Shown in pieces: positions 1 to 5,920 of a stretch of DNA of 9,422 nucleotides. The position numbers were made by a program, and so were the translations under genes. Positions within the stretch are counted from its first letter, which is position 1. Every line of letters begins with the position of its first letter. The stretch is from a bacterium (GTDB lineage Bacteria; Fidelibacterota; UBA2242): NCBI GenBank assembly GCA_018895675.1, contig JAHIOG010000285.1:1-9422 (forward strand), written 5' to 3'. The notes below the pieces were generated by a model, which worked only from the letters and a program-made list of their open reading frames with translations, searched no databases and was not told the origin of the DNA.

Positions 1-330
1 CAAAGAAGCCCAACTCCAGTCGGTGGCATGCACGCCTGCATACTGGCCCAGCTCACTGAATTTTCCGTTCCCCCTGTTGTATTGCAGGTTGTTGCGCGCA
101 TACTGCGGAGCATATCCATAGGCAAGCTTCTGCTGAAAAGTGGTATAGTCGTCTTCGGAGGGCGACCGGCGAATCATATAGGGGTCATAAGGAAGCATAT
201 CCATCGAAATGATATCCGGATAGGCATCGTTGTTTACATCGGCAACATCCACCCCCATGCTGAACTGGCTCGTATGCCCGATCCGCCGGGTATTCTGTTC
301 CGAAAATTTTCCATTGCGCTGGTTGATGAC
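1..330 (-). CDS. VCBS/FG-GAP repeat protein, internal fragment (partial at both ends)
   Basis: Read on the minus strand from about 330 down to 1, one open frame gives a protein piece typical of large extracellular FG-GAP/VCBS (CRTAC1-like) beta-propeller proteins of Bacteroidota-type bacteria. Visible landmarks in order are a 'NGKFSE' blade end, 'HTSQFSMGVDVAD', the calcium-loop type motif 'DVNNDAYPDI' (about 240-211), 'SMDMLPYDPY', a second 'GNGKFSELGQYAG', and 'TDWSW' running off the window edge. The repeated N-G-K-F-S blade motif and the D-x-N-x-D loop show the family. These proteins are usually secreted and thought to bind carbohydrate or protein, but no specific role can be given. Upstream (above 330) the homology stops, the frame ends at a TAG at 409-411, and no start codon is present, so the 5' part is missing. 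The same bases are also open on the plus strand from an ATG at 28, but that reading has no recognisable family and is the antisense shadow. Confidence 0.8.
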
Positions 331-798
331 ACTAGGCCCGTTATCGGCATTATTTACAATCCGGTCACGGAAGAACTGTTCAGCGCCGTAAAAGATCAGC
401 CTTCCCAACTAAACGGGTCTGTCATTTCCTGTAGCACAAAACAGCAACTGAACGAGTCCACGATTTACGTAAGCCGCTCGGAAACCAGAGCCGGGCTCTG
501 GAAACAGTATCAGGATTTATTTAAAAAACGGGTTGTTTGCGGCAGTGTGGCATATAAACTGGCGCATATAGCAGCAGCGCACGGTGATCTGTTTGTCAGC
601 TTGAAACCCAAGAACGATTGGGATATTTGCGCCGGGGACTTGATCGTCCGCAACGCCGGCGGGATAACAGTCAATCGCCAATCTGATACAATACGATATA
701 ACACAGCGGATCCATTTATCCCTTATGGACTAATTGCAGGTCCGTCTCAATTAGTTAAGAGAGCATTGCCCTGTTTCAAAATAACATCCATGATTTAG
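301..798 (+). CDS. Inositol monophosphatase family protein (CysQ / 3'(2'),5'-bisphosphate nucleotidase-like), 5'-truncated
   Basis: This is the C-terminal two thirds of an IMPase-fold Mg2+-dependent phosphatase. The family hydrolyses inositol phosphates, fructose-1,6-bisphosphate or 3'-phosphoadenosine 5'-phosphate; which one applies here is not decidable. Recognisable parts are 'FSIALVDDTRPVIGIIYNP' near the start, 'GSVAYKLAHIAAAHGDLFVSLKPKNDWD', and the second family signature W-D-x-x-A-G-D...A-G-G, with the metal-ligand Asp codon at 622-624. The N-terminal half is absent, including the D-P-x-D-G-T metal motif that should lie just before 'FSIALV'. The open frame extends back to an ATG at 28, but those first 91 codons are antisense to the VCBS fragment and unlike any IMPase, so the real gene is broken near 300-330. 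Without the D-P-x-D-G-T Asp residues the product could not be an active phosphatase as it stands. Either a true rearrangement or an assembly chimera would explain it. Confidence 0.8.
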   Translation, partial: RKFSIALVDDTRPVIGIIYNPVTEELFSAVKDQPSQLNGSVISCSTKQQLNESTIYVSRSETRAGLWKQYQDLFKKRVVCGSVAYKLAHIAAAHGDLFVSLKPKNDWDICAGDLIVRNAGGITVNRQSDTIRYNTADPFIPYGLIAGPSQLVKRALPCFKITSMI

Positions 799-940
799 CA
801 TCACAAATAATAATGAAAGTACATTCCTGTCAATGTTATATTTGTAAAATTCGTGGACGACTTTCATATAAATTGATTTTTATTTGTAACCCCCACTGTA
901 AAAAATAATCAAAGTGCCGGGTAACGTTAAATGTAACAAC

Positions 941-945
941 AAGGA
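941..945 (+). promoter_or_regulatory. Ribosome binding site of the FmdB-type gene
   Basis: AAGGA lies six bases before the ATG at 952 and fixes that start. Confidence 0.6.
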
Positions 946-951
946 TTTTTA

Positions 952-1158
952 ATGCCAGTATTCGATTATGAATGTAAACATTGCGGCAGGATCTACGAAG
1001 AACTGGTAACTTCCAGTTCGACACCGGATTCAGATATTGAATGTCCCGAATGCGGTGAACATCAATCGGTTCGGAGAATGTCTGCCCCATCGGTCTTGAC
1101 CGGACGCGTTTCATCTTTCAGCGGCGGCGCCGGTTGCGGGAGTGGTGGCTTTACCTGA
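952..1158 (+). CDS. FmdB-family zinc-ribbon protein
   Basis: A 68-residue protein with the FmdB/CxxC zinc-ribbon architecture. The N-terminus 'MPVFDYECKHCG' supplies Cys8 and Cys11, and 'ECPECG' supplies Cys31 and Cys34, four ligands for one Zn2+. An arginine/serine segment follows, then a Gly-rich tail with one more Cys (Cys62). FmdB was named as a putative regulator in formamidase/acetamidase loci, but most homologues are uncharacterised, so 'regulatory' should be read with caution. Length and the M-P-x-(F/Y)-x-Y-x-C opening match the family well. The start is supported by AAGGA six bases upstream. The gene stands alone between the IMPase remnant (153-base gap) and the convergent NamZ gene (59-base gap). 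A 92-codon open frame on the opposite strand (836-1114) is its antisense shadow. Confidence 0.88.
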   Translation: MPVFDYECKHCGRIYEELVTSSSTPDSDIECPECGEHQSVRRMSAPSVLTGRVSSFSGGAGCGSGGFT

Positions 1159-1168
1159 GCAGGCTAAT

Positions 1169-1186
1169 TGCCGACAGTTGTTGGCA
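1169..1186. terminator. Possible shared hairpin between convergent genes
   Basis: TGCCGAC (1169-1175) pairs with GTTGGCA (1180-1186) around the loop AGTT: seven pairs with one G-T wobble. It sits in the 59-base gap between the convergent FmdB-type and NamZ genes. No clear T-run follows on either strand, so it is only a weak terminator candidate. Confidence 0.3.
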
Positions 1187-1217
1187 TAGTATTAATCTTC
1201 TCTGGTCTATTGTCGGA

Positions 1218-2456
1218 TTATTTATACAATAGATATTTTTCCCGGATTTTCATAAAGGATTTCAAATCCTCTTGCCAGCTTTTAATGATTTTCTCCGGGA
1301 CTTTTCCTTTCCGGATATCATTTCGAACCTGATCGGTGCCCATGGCTTTGTCAAACATGCCGGTCCGATTGGTTCCAAATATTTTCTGGTTGGGATATAA
1401 TTTTCTGATTGCCGATAAAATATAGATTTGCGTACGCATGGGCTGAAAGGCTTCGATATCCGTAATATGGATTTGAACTCCCTGCAGTTCCGCGTTTTGA
1501 CGGGTGAAATAATAGGGCCGGTAATGTAAAGGACGAAATTCCACACCGGGTAGATAATAACTGTTCAGTTCCTTCGCAAATTCATCGGCGTTGATCCATT
1601 CTTCTCCTACCAATTCAAAAGGAAGGGTATAACCGACACCGATATCAATCGTATGCAATTCCCCGATACAACCTGTCGCGGCACAGAATAAAGCGGTTTT
1701 TCCATGGGGAATGTGAGGTGAGGTGATAACCCATTCGAGACCGGTGTCTTCAAAAGTCATGCTGCGTTCCCAACCCTTGAGCGGAACGACGCTAAGATCA
1801 ACATTAATCCCAAATTCCTTATTGAACAGCTGCGCCAATTCACCAACGGTCATGCCATATACAAAGGGAATCGGATAAAGACCTATAAAAGATTTAAATT
1901 CGGGGTCAAGCACCGGTCCTTCAATCAGATTCCCGCCCAGCGGATTGGGTCTGTCCAGAACGATGAAGGCTTTGCCCTGCTCGGCGGCGGCTTCCATACC
2001 CATCGCCATGCTGTAAATGTAGGTATAAGCGCGGGAACCAATATCCTGAATATCGTAGATCAGAACATCAACGTCTTTGAGCATCTCCGGCGTCGGCTTG
2101 CGTGTTTTTCCGTAAAGACTGTATACCGGCACACCTGTCTTTTTATCAATGAAATTGCCGATTTTCTCTCCCGCCATCACATCGCCCCGAACGCCGTGTT
2201 CCGGTCCGAAGAGAGCAACCAGCTCAACATCGGGATGATTGCACAGCAGATCGATTGTAGATTCAAGGTGCGAGCTCACGCCGGTAGGATTAGTGATCAA
2301 ACCCACTCGCTTTCCTTTAACAAGATCGAGCTTTTCTTCCAGTAATACCTCGACGCCCAATTTAACTGCTGTTGCGTTTTCTGCAGGACTGATGTTAATA
2401 AGAGTAAATATTATTGTCACCAGGCAGAGAATCTTATGAACGCCGTTTTTTCTCAT
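1218..2456 (-). CDS. namZ: Exported exo-beta-N-acetylmuramidase NamZ family (DUF1343, GH171)
   Basis: A 412-residue protein of the DUF1343/NamZ family, whose characterised members remove MurNAc from the non-reducing end of peptidoglycan fragments (GH171). The N-terminus 'MRKNGVHKILCLVTIIFTLINISPAENA' has a short basic stretch, a hydrophobic core and a plausible signal-peptidase site, so it should act in the periplasm or outside the cell. Family landmarks are 'GLITNPTGV' (about 53-60), 'FGPEHGVRG' (83-91, carrying the conserved glutamate of the active-site region), 'YDIQDIGSRAYTYI' (134-147), 'LDRPNPLGGNLIEGPVL' (167-183), 'GMTVGELAQLF' (201-211) and 'SPHIPHG' (246-252). Start: an upstream in-frame ATG at 2480 would add eight residues, but TAAGGAG (2466-2472) is spaced nine bases from the ATG at 2456, and that start gives the better signal peptide. 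Oddity: the region usually read as N-x-S-x-G-R-G-T is 'TIDIGVGYTLPFE' here, pointing to a sub-clade. It is divergent from the PNP gene. Confidence 0.88.
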   Translation of the reverse strand: MRKNGVHKILCLVTIIFTLINISPAENATAVKLGVEVLLEEKLDLVKGKRVGLITNPTGVSSHLESTIDLLCNHPDVELVALFGPEHGVRGDVMAGEKIGNFIDKKTGVPVYSLYGKTRKPTPEMLKDVDVLIYDIQDIGSRAYTYIYSMAMGMEAAAEQGKAFIVLDRPNPLGGNLIEGPVLDPEFKSFIGLYPIPFVYGMTVGELAQLFNKEFGINVDLSVVPLKGWERSMTFEDTGLEWVITSPHIPHGKTALFCAATGCIGELHTIDIGVGYTLPFELVGEEWINADEFAKELNSYYLPGVEFRPLHYRPYYFTRQNAELQGVQIHITDIEAFQPMRTQIYILSAIRKLYPNQKIFGTNRTGMFDKAMGTDQVRNDIRKGKVPEKIIKSWQEDLKSFMKIREKYLLYK

Positions 2457-2465
2457 ATTGTACTT

Positions 2466-2472
2466 CTCCTTA
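2466..2472 (-). promoter_or_regulatory. Shine-Dalgarno site deciding the namZ start
   Basis: TAAGGAG on the minus strand, nine bases before the ATG at 2456. It lies inside the codons that the longer ATG at 2480 would use, so it argues for the shorter protein. Confidence 0.7.
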
Positions 2473-2531
2473 CATATCATTGGAACTCTTGTTTAAAATT
2501 TAATGAACGGAAGATAATTATCCTAAACCCG

Positions 2532-2560
2532 ATTTCGGAGAACCTGTTCTACTCCGGAAT
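2532..2560. promoter_or_regulatory. Hairpin/dyad in the divergent namZ-punA region
   Basis: ATTTCGGAG (2532-2540) pairs with CTCCGGAAT (2552-2560): nine pairs with one G-T wobble around an 11-base loop. Inside it, AGAAC (2539-2543) and GTTCT (2546-2550) form a second, competing dyad. No T-run follows on either strand, so an operator or mRNA-leader structure is likelier than a terminator. Confidence 0.35.
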
Positions 2561-2584
2561 AATTGGTATGTGATGATGTAATTA

Positions 2585-2607
2585 AGAGAATGTGTATAAA
2601 TTTCTCT
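2585..2607. promoter_or_regulatory. Inverted repeat around a -10-like box upstream of punA
   Basis: AGAGAA (2585-2590) and TTCTCT (2602-2607) flank 11 bases containing TATAAA (2595-2600), preceded by TGTG. The -10-like box faces the PNP gene 47 bases downstream. No good -35 box is seen at the normal distance, so a repressor-covered promoter is only a suggestion. Confidence 0.25.
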
Positions 2608-2646
2608 ATTGCCTCATTCGCAGATTGTGAATAACTTGCGACCACA

Positions 2647-3480
2647 ATGGAAGCAAGCATAATGAATGATATTTTAGCGCCTGAAAATCAACTGGTTGAA
2701 GCCGAAGAGTATATCCTGTCAAAAATATTTAAGACACCCTCAACCGCCATTGTATTAGGTTCCGGTCTGGGCTATTTTGCCAATAAAGTGACTCCAACCG
2801 TTGTTCTCAACAATCGCGAAATTCCCCATTTTCCACAACTCACCGTTGTCGGGCACGACGGGAAGATGATCTTCGGCAGCATCCAGGACGCCGATGTAAT
2901 CGTGATTCAGGGCAGGTCCCATTATTATGAAGGGAAATCCTTTGCTGAAATTACCTTCTACGTCCAGCTCCTGTCTCGATTAGGCATTAAAAACCTGGTG
3001 TTGACCAACGCAGCCGGCGGAATGAATCCCTCACTGAAACCGGGAGATTTCGTTCTACTGAACGACTTCATCAATTTTACCCAACTTGAGGTATTACCAC
3101 CCAAATTGGTTCCCGAACAACCGTTTTCGGAACAGCTCGCCGTAATCGCTAAAAACGTTGCCAATGATCTGAAAATCAAGTTGCACCAGGGCATTTACTG
3201 CTGGACTACCGGGCCCAGTTATGAGACGCATGCCGAAGTGCAACTCATTCACGACCTGGGAGCCGATGTTGTGGGCATGTCTACGGTTCCGGAAGTAATA
3301 ATAGGCGCATACTTAAAAATGAATATCCTTGGAATCAGTCTCGTAACTAACCTTGCCGCCGGTATCAGCGCGACGCCGCTGACTCACCGGGAAGTTCAGT
3401 CGGTCGCCGATGAAATTAGAAAACCCTATTCGAAATTCATGTCAGCGCTTATACGCAAGATTGTAACATCCGAAACATAA
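2647..3480 (+). CDS. punA: Purine nucleoside phosphorylase (trimeric, PNP family 2)
   Basis: A full-length 277-residue phosphorylase that splits purine nucleosides (by family, inosine and guanosine) with phosphate into free base and ribose-1-phosphate, in cytosolic purine salvage. Landmarks are 'VLGSGLG' (36-42, phosphate loop), 'GRSHYYEG' (89-96, phosphate-site Arg/His), 'LTNAAGGMNPSLKPGDFVLL' (119-138), 'TTGPSYETHAE' (187-197, with the base-contacting Glu193), 'GADVVGMSTVPEV' (205-217), and 'TNLAAGIS' with Asn235 at the position that selects 6-oxopurines in the trimeric enzymes, then His247. Start is uncertain: the ATG at 2647 has no ribosome binding site, while the in-frame ATG at 2662 has GGAAG at 2649-2653, eight bases away, giving a 272-residue protein. 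The gene precedes the PBP gene in the same direction by 93 bases, with no clear terminator between. A methylthioadenosine phosphorylase role is less likely because of the Asn and the PunA-like motifs. Confidence 0.92.
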   Translation: MEASIMNDILAPENQLVEAEEYILSKIFKTPSTAIVLGSGLGYFANKVTPTVVLNNREIPHFPQLTVVGHDGKMIFGSIQDADVIVIQGRSHYYEGKSFAEITFYVQLLSRLGIKNLVLTNAAGGMNPSLKPGDFVLLNDFINFTQLEVLPPKLVPEQPFSEQLAVIAKNVANDLKIKLHQGIYCWTTGPSYETHAEVQLIHDLGADVVGMSTVPEVIIGAYLKMNILGISLVTNLAAGISATPLTHREVQSVADEIRKPYSKFMSALIRKIVTSET

Positions 3481-3573
3481 TTCATTATACTCCGTACAAT
3501 ATCATTGGTAAATATCCTGTTTCACTCATGAACGTTGTATAAATAGTGGAAAAATCGTAATATTCAAACTAAT

Positions 3574-5736
3574 ATGGGACGCGCGGACAGACACACAAAA
3601 ATTCTCAGGTGGCAGGCGGCATTATTGTACGTTCTGGTCATCTATGTTGTCGGATCATTTATTGTTTTAGGCTCTTTATCCTACTTTTCCAAAGACTTGC
3701 CGTCAATTGAGCAGCTACAAAATATCGATCCCGAGTTAATTACACGAATTTTCTCGGCGGACGGTGTGGTTCTACAGGAATTATATACTCAACGTAGAAT
3801 ATATGTTACATCCGCTAAAATCCCTCAGCCAATGATTGATGCTGTCATTGCCATTGAAGATTCCCGGTTCATGGATCACTGGGGACTCAGTCTGCGGGAT
3901 TTCACCCGGGCAATTGTTATTAATATCACAACTCTCAGTAAACAGCAGGGTGCGAGTACGCTGACACAGCAGCTGGCGCGTATTCTATACGAATCTATTG
4001 GTTTCGATAAAACAATTTCTCGCAAAATCAAAGAACTGCTGACAGCCCTTCAAATCGAACGAATGTACAGCAAAAGTGAAATCATCGAAATGTACATCAA
4101 CCACAGCTGGATGGGAAGCGGTGCTTACGGGATTCAGTCGGCGGCAAAACGATACTTCAATAAATCTTCGGAAGAGCTGACCACCGATGAATGCGCGCTA
4201 TTAGCTGGTGTTATCCAAAATTCCAAGCGCTATTCTCCGATCCAGCGACCCGTCAGCGCATTTCAACGACGCAACCTGGTCCTGTACCGTATGATGGAGC
4301 ACGGTTATCTTTCCCGGGAAGAGTATGCCCTTCATCGTAATGCTCCTATCCAGGTTCTCCGCCCCGACCCGCCACCGGCGATTGCACCCTACTTCGTTGA
4401 ACATGTTCGTAGATGGTTGCAAAGAGAGGATGAAAAACTGGATGTCGATATTTACCGTGACGGATTATCAATATATACCACACTGAACACAAAAGTGCAG
4501 GCGGCTGCGGATACGGCATTTCAAAGACACCTGAAAGTCCAGCAGGATATCCTTAATAAACGCTTGTTATCCAATCCGCAGGAAATCGAAGCAATCATCA
4601 GCGATTCCACTCTTTCGGTTGAGCAGGTTCAGGCAATGATAAGAGGTGAAGCGCCATTAAATAACTCTTTAAGATATTCTCTGGTTGTGCAGGGCGCTCT
4701 GATCGCAATCGAGCCCTCCACCGGTCAAATTATGGCTATGATCGGTGGTCGTGATTTTAATGAGTCCGAATTTAATCGCGCCACGCAGGCAAAACGTCAA
4801 CCAGGCTCGGTGTTTAAACCAATCGTCTATGCAACGGCAATTGATAATGGTTTTCCTGTAACTACCCAACTGCTGAACCAGCCGATTGTCGTTTATCAGG
4901 AAAAGGGCAAACGCTGGGTTCCACATAATTTTGATTACTCCACCGGTGGTCTGACAACTTTCCGGGAAGGGATAAGAAAATCCTATAATCTGGTTGCCGC
5001 ACGCGTTGTACAGGAATTAATATCTCCTAAATCGGTGGTGGAAACCGCCCGGCGCATGCATATATCAACGTACATTCCTGCCGTAGATGCAATCGCTCTT
5101 GGTTCGGCGGTGGTTATTCCCCAGGAAATCACATCCGCATACGGCATATTTGCAAATCACGGGGTCTGGGTCGAACCGATCGCAATTTTAAAGATTGTAG
5201 ATCGCTACGAAAATATCATTGCCAGCTATTCACCACGTCAGGAATATACTTTCAGTGAAGAAACGGCTTTTCTTATCACCAATATGCTGGAAACAAACAT
5301 AAATCATGGCACCGGTGGAAGCGCCCGCTGGAAATATGATTTCCGAAATGCCGCCGGAGGGAAAACGGGCACAACCAACGAATGTAGCGATGCCTGGTTT
5401 GTGGGCTACACTCCCTATCTTGTTGCAGGTGTGTATGTGGGCGTCGATAATCCGATGGTTTCACTGGGACAGAACGAAACCGGCGCCAAAGCCGCGCTGC
5501 CGATCTGGGCGCGCTTCATGCGTGACTCCCATAAAGAGATGGGTTGGAAAGATAAATCCTTCCGGAGGCCGGAAGGTATCATCATGGTCAAAATTTGTAA
5601 AGAAACCAAACTACTGCCATCTGAATTTTGCCCGATTGAAACCGAGCTTTTCATCAAAGGCACCGAACCCACCGAACATTGTCAGATTCATACCGATATT
5701 GATGAAAACCGTGAAATTGATCGAGTAATTTTCTAA
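3574..5736 (+). CDS. Class A penicillin-binding protein, PBP1A type (bifunctional transglycosylase/transpeptidase)
   Basis: A complete 720-residue inner-membrane enzyme that polymerises lipid II into glycan strands and cross-links the peptides. A short basic cytoplasmic tail is followed by one membrane anchor at about 14-36. The GT51 domain has 'AIEDSRFMDHWG' (catalytic Glu95), 'GASTLTQQLAR' (126-136), 'RKIKELLTALQIE' (150-162) and 'IIEMYIN' (170-176). The transpeptidase domain carries all three active-site motifs: S-x-x-K at Ser412-Lys415 ('PGSVFKP'), S-x-N at 470-472 ('KSYNLVA') and K-T-G at 597-599 ('GGKTGTTNE'). The C-terminus has the PBP1A-like 'VKICKETKLLPSEFCP' and 'GTEPTEHC' cysteine motifs, suggesting disulfides outside the membrane. 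It is somewhat shorter than E. coli PBP1A (about 850 residues), mostly in the linker and tail. No convincing ribosome binding site precedes the ATG; the start is chosen because it gives the usual short tail before the anchor. Nothing catalytic is missing. Confidence 0.95.
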   Translation: MGRADRHTKILRWQAALLYVLVIYVVGSFIVLGSLSYFSKDLPSIEQLQNIDPELITRIFSADGVVLQELYTQRRIYVTSAKIPQPMIDAVIAIEDSRFMDHWGLSLRDFTRAIVINITTLSKQQGASTLTQQLARILYESIGFDKTISRKIKELLTALQIERMYSKSEIIEMYINHSWMGSGAYGIQSAAKRYFNKSSEELTTDECALLAGVIQNSKRYSPIQRPVSAFQRRNLVLYRMMEHGYLSREEYALHRNAPIQVLRPDPPPAIAPYFVEHVRRWLQREDEKLDVDIYRDGLSIYTTLNTKVQAAADTAFQRHLKVQQDILNKRLLSNPQEIEAIISDSTLSVEQVQAMIRGEAPLNNSLRYSLVVQGALIAIEPSTGQIMAMIGGRDFNESEFNRATQAKRQPGSVFKPIVYATAIDNGFPVTTQLLNQPIVVYQEKGKRWVPHNFDYSTGGLTTFREGIRKSYNLVAARVVQELISPKSVVETARRMHISTYIPAVDAIALGSAVVIPQEITSAYGIFANHGVWVEPIAILKIVDRYENIIASYSPRQEYTFSEETAFLITNMLETNINHGTGGSARWKYDFRNAAGGKTGTTNECSDAWFVGYTPYLVAGVYVGVDNPMVSLGQNETGAKAALPIWARFMRDSHKEMGWKDKSFRRPEGIIMVKICKETKLLPSEFCPIETELFIKGTEPTEHCQIHTDIDENREIDRVIF

Positions 5737-5855
5737 TTATAGGGGTTTATTCCTAATATTTCGCTATCAATTTTTCTCCGGCAAATACAATAACTTTCCC
5801 GATTTTATTGAATTGCTTGAACAAGTTTCAGAAATTATCTTTCAGTCATGGTGTG

Positions 5856-5876
5856 CTTATCAAACTGTTTAATAAG
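5856..5876. promoter_or_regulatory. 21-base near-perfect palindrome upstream of the amidohydrolase-peptidase operon
   Basis: CTTATCAAAC (5856-5865), a central T, then GTTTAATAAG (5867-5876): nine of ten positions are symmetric. The one-base centre suits a dimeric DNA-binding protein better than an RNA hairpin. It lies 44 bases before the GTG start at 5921 in an AT-rich, otherwise empty 184-base gap, where an operator would be expected. The regulator is unknown. Confidence 0.4.
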
Positions 5877-5910
5877 ATTCAAAAACATTTATTTTAACCG
5901 ACAATTGCAC

Positions 5911-5915
5911 AAGGA
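5911..5915 (+). promoter_or_regulatory. Ribosome binding site supporting a GTG start
   Basis: AAGGA lies five bases before the GTG at 5921. An ATG overlapping that GTG out of frame (5919-5921) runs straight into TGA, and no in-frame ATG occurs until codon 73, so GTG is the only sensible start. Confidence 0.65.
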
Positions 5916-5920
5916 TCAAT

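Noticed and set aside
836..1114. 92-codon minus-strand frame over the FmdB-type gene
   Set aside because: It is antisense to a clearly recognised zinc-ribbon gene, shows no family features, and its end lies in AT-rich non-coding sequence.
2537..2552. AGAAC-CT-GTTCT as a LexA/SOS box
   Set aside because: The half-sites resemble GAAC/GTTC boxes, but the spacer is two bases rather than the four of the Bacillus-type box, and the neighbouring genes are not SOS genes.
3536..3544. TGTATAAAT as a promoter for the PBP gene
   Set aside because: The -10-like box has no acceptable -35 sequence 16-18 bases upstream; too weak to list as a feature.
5306..5728. 140-codon plus-strand frame inside the PBP1A gene
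   Set aside because: It lies wholly within the transpeptidase domain in another frame, where the K-T-G and C-terminal cysteine motifs of PBP1A are intact; a shadow.
5737..5762. Terminator after the PBP gene
   Set aside because: TAGG and CCTA around 5741-5756 can pair only four bases and no T-run follows; not a credible terminator.
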